A stretch of 64,000 bases of DNA from Aegilops tauschii subsp. strangulata (GCF_002575655.3 NC_053040.3:456740780-456804779); one strand, 5' to 3'. Positions 1 through 10,830 are shown, counted from the stretch's first letter. Notes: generated by a model from the sequence alone, not told the origin. Translations and numbers: made by a program.

Positions 1-432
1 ACGGCTATGGGAAAGACAGAAAGGGCCCCCCTACCACAGGAGACACTACCCGAGTGGTGCATCAGGCAGGAGGAGAGCAGAGAGCATTGGAAGGCAGTAA
101 GGGCGATGTGCCTCCTCGTCTTGTGGGGAATTTGGAAACATCACATTGTCGTGGTTGTTCGACGGAGCTATGCCTTCCACACGACAGGTTTTACATCAAA
201 TTGTTGACAAGGGCCGAATATGGATTCAGGTAGGTCTGCTACGTGGGGTAGCCGAGGGGTTCTTCACAAGGATGGCAACGTGGGCGAGTAGTGAGTAGTC
301 AACATAGGACGATTATCATGGTGGAGGTGGCCGTTAGGCTGCTTGTAATTAAACTGTAACAGAAACCATAGAGGGAGTCTTCCATATCCTCTTTAATAAA
401 TGATACACACACTCATGCGTATTCGAGAAAAA
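1..432 (+). mobile_element. 3' end of a LINE (non-LTR retrotransposon), truncated by the window edge
   Basis: The reading frame from position 7 encodes a basic peptide ending in a W-x-IWKHH motif, which is the C-terminal zinc-binding tail typical of plant LINE reverse transcriptases (W.LWKHRN..VFDG). After a frameshift near 155 the typical continuation (FDGAMPSTRQV, then AGLL-like VGLLRG) follows in another frame up to a stop near 300. The rest is 3' UTR and ends in an A-rich stretch near 426-432 after an AATAAA-like signal (394-400). The copy is dead because of the frameshift. The reverse transcriptase itself lies before the window. Confidence 0.7.
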
Positions 433-1705
433 AGGATTGTCTGCACGTTTTGTAAATCTACCTTCTACTAGGATTGCCCTAGATAGTCAACTGTTGAAAA
501 AGACATTTGTCTAATAACTTTTTTCGTACATAAATGCTATCAAGGGTCATCCTTGACCTGCAGATGTGCATAAACAAGATAGGTGCGCACATGAGCGTTC
601 AGGAGGTGTGCCAATGGCACGCCCCATCCACTAGCATGCATCAAATTAGATAGAACAAGCAGCCTGGCAGACATCATTTTCCGTGTACACTTATATGAAT
701 TTTAATGCTATATTCATCTATCCCATCTTTCTAAGTGATGCTATCAAAAGATTGTTTGACAGATCTATCACCAAAAACTTGGTTTCCAACCTTTTTGAAG
801 AATATATCATCTATAGAGATGCAAATCTGTGGCCTCTGGTGTGCCATTGATTTTATCCAAAAATCATTATATGTAGAGCTGAGCACATTTTGGGATTTGC
901 CATGACCATTTTGCTATAAGTAGGCCATTTTTTGCAACGGAAAACAGTAGGAAATTATCCTATTGCGACATGCCATTATTGTGTCCGAGTGAATGTTATG
1001 GATTCTAAGGATGGTGGTTCAAGATATCTTTAAGTGACATAAAATGAACAGCCCATGAGCTACCAATGTCTTTATTCTGGGCAAGAATTGCTTCAACAAG
1101 TATATTTATTCTAAATGAAAGTTACAAAGTTATTCGCTATATTTTAAGGAATTGGTAGTAACACATCTTTCGCTGCAGATAAGAGGAACCTAAATTCCCA
1201 GCCATCAACTTACCAGTGATTCTTATCTTAAATATGCTTAGCTCGAGTCGAGACTCGGCCCATGCTTGATTGAGTAACCGCAAATTCACCAACCCAGTCT
1301 ATGTATCCTTACACTGGCAAAAAAAATGGTCTTCAATTTGAAATTCTATGTAGGCGTGAAGCTAATGTGATGTTGGGTGATTTCAAGCTCCAATTAGGTT
1401 TTTTTTTGGCTAATTCAGTGCAGGTTTGTGTATTTTACTTCTGACTACCATGCTTAGTTACTCTTCTAGACAATTGTTGAAATTTGAGGTCTCAACTGTC
1501 CAGTTTCCTTCAATTGATATAACAGGAAATGCTTTCAAGAAGAAATGCTAATCAGAATGAAGCATCTGAGCCATGCAATGCTGCAGATGGTGGCTCGGAA
1601 AGATGATTCTAGATACTGGTTGTGGTTGTGGCACTAGAGTTAGTTTCTTGCGAATTGTAGTCTGTTATGTTGTCATAGCTACTATATATATGAACGTCTA
1701 TTAGA
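433..1705. other. Intergenic DNA with one exon-like segment
   Basis: No coding region longer than about 50 codons is convincing here. The only gene-like signal is 1526-1606: it follows a splice-acceptor-like ..ataacag and reads 26 codons (starting EMLSRRNANQNEASEPCN) to a TGA. This could be the last exon of a host gene or gene fragment. No upstream exon could be joined to it, so this is a weak call. Confidence 0.3.
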
Positions 1706-1869
1706 CACCCAGGGTGACGAATATCTTATTCCTCACCCTGGTCGATTCTACCGAGACACGTCTCCCGTCCAGCGTCCAACTAAGCCACCGTTTCACCCAT
1801 CAAAAGGAGGCCCACCGCCCCTTGCTGTAAGATTACACAGGGATCGAGGTATTTTTATGTTTTTGAGAC

Positions 1870-2249
1870 CAAGGTTTTGGTTACCGAATGAGGCAATTTT
1901 ACCGAGGGTGACTGATAAACGTGGTTACCACGGTTACCGGGAAATATCGAGAAATACCGAGAATATTTCGAACGAATTTTGTAGTTGAATTTTGAATTCA
2001 ACTAAATGAATGAACGAACATTCAAACCAAAGACCTGTCAAAACAGGAACTAGGTTGCTACGAACACGTCAGAATCAACTCTCCTTGCATTAATTAGATC
2101 CTAGGCACTTTACTACAAATCGAGCGTTCAAATTCAAAATTTTCAAAAATAATGGTATTTTTTGCTCGGTATGTGGATTTACCGAGGGGCATGGAAATAC
2201 GCGGTAACCATGGGAAATCTTGAAATTTCGACTGGTAACCAAAACCTTG
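1870..2249. mobile_element. hAT-type MITE, 380 bp, nested
   Basis: The terminal inverted repeats are CAAGGTTTTGGTTACC (1870-1885) and its reverse complement (2234-2249). The element is flanked by a perfect 8-bp target-site duplication, TTTGAGAC, at 1862-1869 and 2250-2257. TIRs starting with CA and an 8-bp duplication are hAT hallmarks. The AT-rich interior has no coding capacity. It lies inside the 1706-6242 element. Confidence 0.88.
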
Positions 2250-2361
2250 TTTGAGACTCGCAGCCTCCTCACCTCCACGTTTTTTTCTTAGTTTGCTGCG
2301 GACGGTTTTTTTATTTTGAAATCAGAAGAGGCAGCGAACAGTATCGACGGCGAACGGCGGC

Positions 2362-2529
2362 ATGGCGCTCCCGATCTGCTCGCTCCGGCGCCCATCGAGG
2401 TCCCGATTTGACTATAAGCCGGTGGATCTGGGTTCTCCCGATGGTGGAGTTGAAGGGGCCCTAGTGGCTAAGGACATGACCGGCAAGCGCGAGGCCACCA
2501 CAACCTGCGTCGTGGAGCTCTACCACTAA
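2362..2529 (+). CDS. Small ORF inside the TIR element, possibly a captured first exon
   Basis: A 55-codon frame opens with an ATG in a GC-rich context (MALPICSLRRPSRSRF..) and ends at TAA. The sharp change from AT-rich to GC-rich DNA near 2300 resembles a grass 5' exon. An exon-like block with flanking AG and GT (about 3254-3298, reading DWRDRKRPNILPKE) lies 0.7 kb downstream, but the two could not be joined into one reading frame. The protein family is not recognised. It may be a host-gene fragment picked up by the transposon or chance coding. Confidence 0.25.
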   Translation: MALPICSLRRPSRSRFDYKPVDLGSPDGGVEGALVAKDMTGKREATTTCVVELYH

Positions 2530-5500
2530 TCATTCATCCAGCACACATCATCTCGTGGATTATGTTTGTATGCACCCATCCTTGCTTGCTCCAATAATTT
2601 TCATTTGCTTCAATCCCCAATCTGGTTCGTAGTAGACGTACATGTAGTAGAATCTTGGCTCCCGGTTGTAGAATTGTTGGTCGATTCGTGTGCTGCTTCA
2701 CATCGTCAAACCATGGAATAGTTTCTGATCCTTCATGGACTAAATTGTTCAAGTATTTTCCTTCTTGTTGTACATACATCACCATTTGTTTCTGAAACCA
2801 AAAATCTGCCGGATTTCTAATTTTCAGAGTTTCAAGGTAGTTATATCAAGTTTAACAATTGGTTGTAATTTTGGTTCATCAGCTGCACCATATGCAAATA
2901 CACATCTAGTATTGGGAAAAGTTTTTGTTCTGACACTCAGGGTCATACTCACTGCAGCTAGTAGCTGTTCCAAACATGATTGTAATTTTATTACTACTTA
3001 ATAATGACTCTGGAAGTGCTGCTAACAATTCCTACTAGACATAAAAAACATTATTTCTGGGCTCCAGTGATGTCATTGGTTTGTGATTCCAATGCATTAG
3101 TCTTTCCTCTCATCTATGTGGGCTTCAGGGGGAGAGGAGGTGGGCAACCCCAATCCAAGTTCTTCCCGTTTCAAATATCTAATCGAATTCCATTTGAACT
3201 TGTGTTTGTTCTTCCCAAATTGCTAATTTGGTGCTCGGTTTCCGCGGATGCTGCAGATTGGAGAGATCGCAAGAGGCCGAACATCCTGCCCAAAGAGGTA
3301 ATTTAGATTTTACTATATATGCTGGAATGTGTTTGATCGAAATAGAATTGTTGCCGAAATTGTAAAAAATACAGTAACACTGAAGGACACTGAAATATCT
3401 GTAAAGGAAAGATGATGCGGCCCAACATGGCTGCTCTAATTAATGCATGTATGCTATGTATTGTGTCCAACTTTGCTGCTCTACTTCACTTACATAATAT
3501 GAAAATACAGCTTCAGGTTTATTTGTCAAGCCCAGTCGATCATTTTCTCATCTGTACTTTCCTGCTAGCATTTAAATCATCTGTACTAACAGGAGATGAT
3601 TCCTTCTTGACCAAAAAAATGTCGCATATACAGGAGGACCAGCCCATAGGACTATTGTGAATATGAGTGGACTGTTCCCGATTCTTGTTTGAGTTGAATG
3701 GTGCTTGTTAACATGCAGAAAATCTGGCCTCCTCTTTTTTGCCCACAGATTTTTAACTGAGGGAAATCATGCGTATGAGCTAACAATGGAAAAATAGCGA
3801 TCTGTCAAAGAAAAAAGTGCTTAGCTATTCTAAATCAACTATTGACTAATTTTAACTCACTATAATCTGAGATAATTTAACTGAGAATAATATGGCTATG
3901 TATTCCAAAGCAACTTCATTTTAGTCCAAGGTTTTATCGATTTGCATCCGTGCATGTAACACTCTGGAATTGTTTTCTTAATAACACTCGAATTTTTGTA
4001 CGGTGGTATGTGGTCATGGATTCGCAGCAGGCGGAGCAGTGGTGTAACGTTGCCCGTGTTGCTCGCATCAGGTTACTTTGACTGTGGTCATTCTTGTTGA
4101 AGCAGTCTGCATCTCCTCCCACCACGGCGGTCAGCAACTAGGCTGGCTTAATACTCCAACTGTAGTATATTTTTGCCCTGATTCGTGAGAAGTACTACCT
4201 TCTCCAGAGTTCACGTTGCACTATATACATGGGAAAAGTATATGACACACAGACACAGTTTGGTTGTTCCGTAGAACGATCCGTGGTGATCAGACTTTTT
4301 AAATTTTGGTTATAGGAGTACAAGAATAAATATAATGCGGTTGTATGGAATAATTTTTTTGAAAAATCTCTAATCACCAAATATTTATCATGTTGGTTGA
4401 GACGAAGCTTATTTGTTTGTCCTCACCTTGTTGCAGGGTTCATTTCCTCCATCACGACGGTCCCCAAGCAGCTCTGTGCCACCAGAACACTTTAGTATTA
4501 TCCCATATTCATTGATTCACTTGGCGCCGGAGCTCTTTAGTATTGTTCCATCTTCAACGATTTACTTGAGGATGTATCTATTTACCCTCCCACGAGCATC
4601 TACTTGAATTCAGTTTTATTTTACAAGAAATTTAGTTTGCCGAATGTAGTTAGATCTCCATAATGCAGAGGCGTACTTTGTGTATTCGATTTTGATTTAC
4701 CCCCAAATTCAATATATTTGGGCATAGTCAACTAACGGTGCTTCCCCTCAACTAATGATACGTTTTGTATGGTTGTTCAACCGTAGACTTTTGAGATGTT
4801 CTAATTTTGTATTAGATGTACAATCTTTTTGTAAAATCCAGGTTGTGTTAATGCTTTTTAAAATTTATATGTGTTGGGATAGCGAATATTGATAATAGTT
4901 GTGATTCTGGTTGGACTAATTTGGCATTCCACCTCGACGAATGATATTTGTAATTGGCTCAATCAAGTGACATACCATTTCTTTGAGGCTTAGAAGCTTA
5001 GCAATTTGTTGAAAATCTAAAACATTTAGTTCAGTGGCGCAGTTTATAGCTATTACTGTGATAGATCATCAAGACTGTCTAACTTGTCTTGGATGAATGT
5101 TTTTTCTTGTAGTCAAAGATTCACAGTAGATTATTGATATTAAAAGCTGATACAAATAGGAAAAGACAGAGACAGGAGGCTTTTTTTGTTGCTCCTGCAG
5201 TTAATATTGTTAGCTTGTTTGTAAGATCCAAAGTGACACCTCTGTCATGAATCTTATGGCAATAAGTGAGAAGTGTTTAACACGCCTGTTGGCAACTTTT
5301 TTTGGGTACAGGTTTTGCTCACTTTGGGACTTGATGAACAACTAGAAGCATCAGGGTTAGGTCATTGATTGGAAATTTAAGATCAAAAGAAGAGCATCAA
5401 CAGCAGCTTGATTTTTTTCATGGCAACCTCTGATTGTAAAATGTCATCTGCATCCATTCAAAAAGATGTACTCTTTGTTTCCGGGTATTCAAAAAGATGT

Positions 5501-5998
5501 ACTGACTGAACCTGTTATTTCATATCTGCAAATTCTTGTGCATAATTTTGTGCGAGCGCACAGAAGGAACTTACGAAATTCACAGACGATAGTGAACTAT
5601 GAGCAAGAGAATTTTTTTTAAATGAACATGAGCATGTTTACCCGAATCCCAAGGTTGCATGGTTTTGCAAGCCGAGTCCTTCCTAGTGCTCAGCTTTAGT
5701 TCGTAAAGTTATTTATTGCCAATTTGTTCAATTTCAGAGGCGACATGTCGATCAAAGCAAAATGTTTTTACAAAGGCAAATCAACCAATCATCAGTGCAT
5801 GATCAAATAATTTATGCATGTTCTGTTCGTCTACAAAAGCATTCAGATTCAGAAAAAAATTACTTGTGGTAAGTCAGGAGCGCAACCTAATAGAATAATT
5901 CAGGAGCGCTTGTGCTACTCATTGCCATAAAATTACAGCAAGATCATTTGTTTTATAAAGGTCGATTTTTATGCGCCAGTTTGGTTTCATCCTCTAGG
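2530..5998. other. Non-coding interior of the 1706-6242 element
   Basis: This is mostly AT-rich sequence without long reading frames. Short exon-like blocks flanked by AG/GT occur near 3254-3298, 4029-4080 and 4436-4550, but they carry stops or do not join in phase. I see no transposase motif, RNA gene or repeat array. Confidence 0.4.
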
Positions 5999-6210
5999 TT
6001 GTAATTTTACCACAAATGTGTTGCTTTTTACTGTTCATAATTATGGCCGTGGGCACACAAGTCCTTTGGGTTGTAAGTTTACCTCAAGTGTTTATTTTCT
6101 TACGGTTTGTAACTCTGGCCGTGGGCACACAAGTTGCTTGAGGTAAGTTTACCACAAGTGTTTTGGTTCTTACTGTTTGTGGCTGTGGCCGTGGGCACAC
6201 AAGTTGGCTG
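5999..6210. repeat. Three tandem repeats of about 70 bp next to the right terminus
   Basis: Three imperfect copies of a unit containing ..TTACCACAA.TGT.. and GGCCGTGGGCACACAAGT follow each other directly (the last motif recurs near 6046, 6119 and 6189). They end directly before the right terminal repeat. Subterminal direct repeats often bind transposase in plant DNA transposons, so this may be a binding region (inference). Confidence 0.7.
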
Positions 6211-6242
6211 GGGTGAAGAATAACAATTCTTCACCCTGGGTG

Positions 6243-6952
6243 ACGAATAGTCAATCCCTATATAGTGTGTGTGTGTTCTAAATGCAATGGCTTAGCAAAA
6301 TAAGTTACTTTTTTTGTTTACTGTTTCTTTATTTTAGCTAGCATGTTTGCCAGTTTTGTTATAATTTTCTCAGTAACTCTATCCATATTATTTTGGTGAT
6401 GAATCCAGAGATTCATTCTTTTTCTTTCTTCATTCATACTTAAACCAATGATTACTTGAAAGAAATGGTTTATCAGTTGAGATGAAATAATGTGTTTTCT
6501 TCATGTAGAGGGACAAGATGATGTATATTTGATACTTTCAGTCTCTTTGAGAAGCATCTTATCACAACAACTGCGCAATTTATATCTTGCTCATGCTAAT
6601 CGGCGTGGCAAAGCGTGCATGTTGCTTCTAGTTTCGATTATGCCCAGTCGCCCAAGATTGAGCGGAATCAGTTTCCAGTAGGATGGGATCTGATTACGGC
6701 CTTAACTAATTACAGAGTAATCTAAACAAACATGATTCAACGCTATCTATTACTGATGTTATCGGGCCGGGTGCCATTACAAAAGCACGAACCAAACATC
6801 TCTTAAGTTGTAAAGCATAATCTTATATATAGTACGTATTACAAGTACCACTAGCATACTGAAATTCATACAATCTGGTCAAAGTACATATTAGTTACTA
6901 CTGCACTAGCAATCCTCAAACTGACGCACGAACACGTCACACATGCATTACT
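6243..6952. other. Intergenic DNA, including the 3' flank of the minus-strand gene
   Basis: AT-rich sequence without a convincing coding region. A short TG run lies at about 6267-6280. The last 100-250 bases are probably the 3' UTR of the minus-strand gene that ends at 6953; no clear AATAAA was seen on that strand. Confidence 0.4.
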
Positions 6953-7186
6953 TCAGACAGAAGCGCTGGTGGATCTCCTGCTCTCCGCGAGCGTCGAGCC
7001 GGCCTCCGAGCAGTCCACGACGCAATGGGGCTCTTGACGGGACGATCCAACCGTCGGAAGCGGGAGTTCCCGCGTTGCTTCCTTGGGCCAGCTCCTGGGC
7101 GCGTGATCGTGCAGGTATTCTCCTGGGAAGCGGAGGATGTCCGCCATCGCCATGGAAGCGAAGAGACGCAGGTTGAAGAACGACAT
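6953..7186 (-). CDS. Small single-exon protein, 77 aa, function unknown
   Basis: A complete frame begins MSFFNLRLFASMAMADILRF and ends at TGA. The first 20 residues are hydrophobic and amphipathic and could be a targeting or membrane-associated segment; the rest is polar and Ser-rich with two close cysteines (C55 and C59). The DNA is GC-rich relative to its flanks. A canonical TATA box (7272-7284) lies about 90 bases upstream of this ATG, leaving room for a 5' leader of roughly 55-60 bases; that is why this frame was preferred over two overlapping ones. No domain is recognised. It could be a lineage-specific gene or a non-coding transcript with a chance ORF. It is the only intact-looking host-type gene in the first 49 kb. 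Confidence 0.5.
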   Translation of the reverse strand: MSFFNLRLFASMAMADILRFPGEYLHDHAPRSWPKEATRELPLPTVGSSRQEPHCVVDCSEAGSTLAESRRSTSASV

Positions 7187-7271
7187 CGTTGAAAGATCGA
7201 TTGGCTACTTGGTTTTGGGGCCTCGTTTCTTGCACAATGTTCAATGGATACGGTGCCGATCGAGCCTGTTG

Positions 7272-7284
7272 TCATATATATATA
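7272..7284 (-). promoter_or_regulatory. TATA box of the 77-aa gene
   Basis: The minus strand reads CTATATATATATG, a strong plant TATA element, about 90 bases upstream of the ATG at 7186. The spacing predicts transcription starting near 7240-7245. Confidence 0.55.
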
Positions 7285-7299
7285 GGCGGTAGTGCTGGG

Positions 7300-7960
7300 C
7301 ATACGGGAATCCGACTTGAAAGGGAGAACGGGACGATCAAAGCAACATGATCCGGATCTGATCTGAACTCGGAATTGGAAACATCACGAGGCGGTTCCAA
7401 CGGAGGCCAGGCCCAGGCGAGCGGAGAAACAAACGAGAAGGAAAACTGATGGGCCACGGCCCATTGCATGTCCGTCTTTATTCTCACTGTATCATTGTAT
7501 TTTTTTAGGTATGGCAATGTTTCCTTCTTTAAAAAAAAAAGGGTATTGCAACGTTTCCAGGACAGTTGTCGTGTCCCTGTGTGTCTAGTAGCGTCATCCT
7601 GTGTGGCTTCATGTAACCTCACTGTATCTGACGGATGGAGGTGCAAGCTACATACAACTGCAGAAAAGATCCACTAGCCGCATGATCCATTAATCTCTGA
7701 TTCGGCAATTTCTTCGAGAGCACAAGGGGCATACGTATGCTGCATCTGCTTAAATGCCCATGAGCATGATCCATTCTCTGAACAAATCACACGTGCAGCA
7801 TATGCCGCATCTGCTTAAATGCCCATGAGGCGTGGACATGATCCCGCGCGTTGCTGCGGGATCTCTTTGTTAGAATTAAAAGTATCATAGAAACTAAATA
7901 GAACCTCACGACGTGTTTGGTTCGCAGAAGAACCGTGGTTTCTGATTACAGTGCTTCCCA
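7300..7960. other. Promoter-proximal and intergenic DNA with a 23-bp direct repeat
   Basis: This stretch holds the upstream region of the minus-strand gene and then non-coding DNA. A 23-bp segment beginning GCATCTGCTTAAATGCCCAT occurs twice (7742-7764 and 7807-7829). A copy of the CGTGTTTGGTTCG motif found again at 9436 lies near 7911. No gene is seen. Confidence 0.45.
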
Positions 7961-8322
7961 AAAGAGTGAAGTCTGTTTTAAACCTTGAATTCGTAGAGGT
8001 GGTCGTAATCAAACCCTGAACTCCGAATCTCTGAAATCGGTACCCTGTATTCAATGATCCCGGTCAATCTCAACCCAGAATCTGTTTGATGTTGTTTGGC
8101 GCACCATGAAAAAGGCGATCCCGGTCGGCATCCCATACTACCCTCACTGACTATTTTGGCCCACATGTCATACCTATCTTCTTCCCTCAGCGGCTCAACC
8201 CGATAAATAACTCCATTAAGAGGGAAAAATAGGCCACGCTGGTCCTAAGAGGATGCGGCTGTAGCTGGTCTCTTCGCCCGCGCCCGCTTGCATCAGCCGT
8301 GCTACAGCCTCGGCGGCGAGAC

Positions 8323-8379
8323 ATGACCCTGCACCGCACCGCACCAGTCTTCATCAACTACAGGGGGACAGATAAGTAG
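8323..8379 (+). pseudogene. Possible captured fragment resembling the start of a TIR domain
   Basis: An ATG in GC-rich DNA opens an 18-codon frame ending in TAG that contains APVFINYRGTDK. Plant TIR (Toll/interleukin receptor) domains begin with a motif of the form VF(L/I)(S/N)(F/Y)RG.D, so the resemblance is close but very short. No further TIR motif follows in any frame. If real, it is a fragment carried inside the long-TIR element; chance similarity is quite possible. Confidence 0.2.
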
Positions 8380-8590
8380 CAGCAGGGTTGCCCGTGTCCG
8401 TGTCGTGTGTTCTCCAATGCGATCAATCGATCTACACCAGGCGTATATGTGCAGTTGGCTAGTGCAAAGCTAGCTACATACGTGTGCCTGTGTTTCGTAG
8501 CTAGGAAATCCATCCAGCTGCTTAGGCACTACTCAGTAGTTAGGCACTATGCAAAGGCGGGGGCGAGCGTCTGTCCGAGCGTGTCTTGCG

Positions 8591-8848
8591 CATAGATTAA
8601 AATCGCGGGAGAAACGATTTCGCGGCGGCCTCTCCCAGCAGCTATAGCGGCTGCCATAGCGGGCAATCGCGGCAAATAGCGGAAATTTTTCTGGTGGGGG
8701 AGATGATTCTGGAGGGATTTGTTGATTGTTGAGCCATTTATAGGGATATGTGGAGGATTTCGCGGCAGCAGCCATAGCGTAGCGGCGAGGCTCCTGGGCA
8801 GCTATAGCGCAGCTATCGCGGCTATTTTGCGGGCTATTTTAATCTATG
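8591..8848. mobile_element. hAT-type MITE, 258 bp, nested
   Basis: The ends are CATAGATTAAAAT.GC and its reverse complement, flanked by a perfect 8-bp target-site duplication GTCTTGCG at 8583-8590 and 8849-8856. The subterminal regions hold repeated AGCGGCTATAGC-like words. The end sequence and these words resemble the terminus of the hAT transposon at 17614, which makes that element a candidate mobiliser. Confidence 0.88.
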
Positions 8849-8859
8849 GTCTTGCGCCA

Positions 8860-9170
8860 ACATCGGCGCTCGCGGCCAGCCCAAGCACACGCGCGCGCCC
8901 TTCGCTGCCCGTCGTCGTGCTGACTATAAAGGCTGAGACGTACACCTCGACGTCAAGCTGCCGCGGGGGCGTAGGGCGGGAAGCACGCCCCCGACATTCC
9001 TCTCCGGCAACAGCCGCACCTCATCGGCGCTCTTTTCCTCTCTTCATCAGCGCTCCTCTCAGGCCACAGCCGCACACCGGCTCCCGCTGAGCCACCTCTC
9101 TAGCTACCACGCCCGCGCCAGACCCAAGCACGCGTGTACACAGCACACGTTATTCCTGATGTAGGAAGAT
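8860..9170. other. GC-rich, possibly captured DNA inside the long-TIR element
   Basis: The stretch is clearly more GC-rich than the transposon arms and contains a TATA-like gactataaagg (near 8922). A plus-strand open frame spans it (reading alanine- and arginine-rich peptide), but composition alone explains this and no domain is recognised. Confidence 0.25.
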
Positions 9171-9435
9171 TTTTAGATGAATCTGTTGTCTGGTGAGAGT
9201 AAAGGGGAAGAAGACGAATATGACGTGTGGGTCCGAATAGCCAGTGAGATAAGCTACGTATCCCGGTCGGGATTGTCACTTTCCCGGTGCGACAAATAGG
9301 CCTAGGGTCGAAATTGGCTGGGATCGTTGAATACAGGATGCCAAATTCAGGGATTTGAAGTTCAAGGTTTAATTCCGACAACGTCTACAAATACAAGGTT
9401 TAAAATAGACTTTACTCTTCCCGAAACCGTAACTT

Positions 9436-9641
9436 CGTGTTTGGTTCGTCCACGATGTCTTTCCTAGCCGTGGTTTCCGATACAGGACTTCGCAAACCTG
9501 AAAACGCCCAGATCAGAGCTGACTGGGAAACCAGAACACATCTGCACCAACCAAACGAAGCGCGTGTTCCATAAAACTAATCGGAAGCGGAGCTTTCCGA
9601 TACAGTAAAATCAATACATTACCGGAGCCCAACCAAACACG
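9436..9641. mobile_element. Putative MITE bounded by CGTGTTTGGTT inverted repeats
   Basis: An 11-bp perfect inverted repeat, CGTGTTTGGTT at 9436-9446 and AACCAAACACG at 9631-9641, bounds 206 bp without coding capacity. A related CGTGTTTGGTTCG segment occurs on the other side of the long-TIR element near 7911. No target-site duplication is evident, so the call rests on the inverted repeat only. Confidence 0.4.
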
Positions 9642-10078
9642 TCGTCCCATCATTAGTAAAAATTCCTTGGTAAAAAATGTAATAGCAAAGAGAACAGACT
9701 TTCCGTTGGTAGCAGTCTGGGTCATGTGGATGGATGGCCAGAGTACAAATATCAATAATGCTTGAGCATCAACATGATTCATGTGAACTAAACTGAAATA
9801 ATGTCTCGGAGTATCATAGCATGTAATAGTGCCTCGATAGTAAGAAAGAGTTATTTTAGTTTATTCCTTTGAATAGGGATTAAACTTCTAGTTTCCATTG
9901 ATTAAGACTTATTCTGGTTCCTGATCACAGTATAAATGCATGTTATAAAATCTGCTGATGTGACAGGATGTGGTAAGACGTGGTTTGGTGTGATTGGATG
10001 TTGAGGTGTCTATGGTGCATGTTGAGGAGTAAACTTCTTAAGTATATAGGATTCCATAAGTGACAAATAAAATTACTA
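9642..10078. other. Intergenic DNA, nothing recognised
   Basis: AT-rich DNA without open frames, repeats or RNA-like structures that could be supported. It may include decayed 3' sequence of the minus-strand LINE seen at 11126-12240. Confidence 0.4.
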
Positions 10079-10364
10079 CATTGTGTCTTGAGACCAACTA
10101 GTTAACGAGCGCTTCTTCGGGAGCCTCGCAACAATCAGCGCCACTTGGCGCACTCTTAGTCATTCGCCACGTGTCGCGCTTTGGGCGCTCCCTCCGGATT
10201 TTGTTTTTATTTTATTTTTTGCACACGTTTTGACTTTTTTAACGGGTTTTTTTCCAGGTTTTTTGACGTTTTGGTTTTCCACCGGTCTTCCTTAGCTTTT
10301 CGATCAAAAAAATTTGAAAAGAAAATTGCGCGAAAAAACGTGTTTTCTTTTTTTTTTCATTTCG

Positions 10365-10830
10365 CGAGAGTTACGGTTTTGCTTCCGCGAGAGGCACGGT
10401 TGCGCTTTCGCGAGAGTCACGGCCATGCCTCTCGGAAACAAAAAAAAGTGCTTTCTGTTTTTTTTTCCTTTCGCGAGAGTCACGGCCGTGCCTCTCGGAA
10501 AAGAAAAAAAACGCATTTTCTGTTTTTTTCGTGAGTCACAGTCTTGCTTCTGCGAGAGGCACGCTTGTGCTTTCGCAAGAGTCACGGCTGTGCCTCTCGG
10601 AAACGAAAACAAAATGTGTTTTCTGGGTTTTTTTCCTTTCGCGAGAGTCACGGGTTTGCTTCTGCGAGAGGCACGGTTGTGCTTTCGCGAGAGTCACGAC
10701 CGTGCCTCCTTGAAACGGAACAAAAAAAACGCGTTTTCTCATTTTTTTCGCGGGAGTCACGGTTTAGCTTCCGTGAGAGGCACGGTTATGATTTCGTGAG
10801 AGGCACGGGCGTGCCTCTTTCGGAAAGGGA
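10365..10830. repeat. Minisatellite of CGCGAGAG(T/G)CACGG words
   Basis: About five degenerate units of roughly 60-110 bp consist of (C/T)GCGAGAG.CACGG steps, a GTGCCTCTCGGAAA step and a poly-A/poly-T spacer. GAGGCACGGxxGTGCCTCTC within each unit is an inverted repeat, so single strands could form serial short hairpins. Long frames on both strands here (Phe- and Arg-rich) are composition artefacts, not genes. Confidence 0.8.

Larger units (their letters stand above)
1706..6242. mobile_element. TIR element with palindromic termini, about 4.5 kb, superfamily unassigned
   Basis: The left end CACCCAGGGTGACGAATA.. matches the inverted right end (reverse complement CACCCAGGGTGAAGAATTG..) over about 33 bp with few mismatches. 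Each end is itself palindromic (CACCCAGGGTG), and the similarity may extend a few bases outward (CTATT), so the exact borders and target-site duplication are uncertain. No transposase was found. The interior has an exon-like ORF near the left end, a nested hAT MITE, and three direct repeats next to the right end. It is probably non-autonomous. Confidence 0.6.
7961..9420. mobile_element. DNA transposon with long (about 230 bp) terminal inverted repeats, probably Mutator-like
   Basis: The stretch from about 7961 to 8192 is repeated in inverted orientation from about 9180 to 9420. The arms share AAGTCT.TTTTAAACCTTG, a block around CCTGTATTCAA.GATCCC and a block around CCCACA.GTCAT; identity by eye is about 75 percent with small gaps. 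Long degenerate inverted repeats without a transposase suggest a non-autonomous Mutator-like element. No target-site duplication is clear. The interior carries GC-rich DNA that looks like captured host sequence and a nested hAT MITE. Confidence 0.6.

Noticed and set aside
7911..7960. Left half of a MITE interrupted by the long-TIR element
   Set aside because: The CGTGTTTGGTTCG motif recurs at 9436, but there the MITE seems complete with both ends, so the two cannot be halves of one element.
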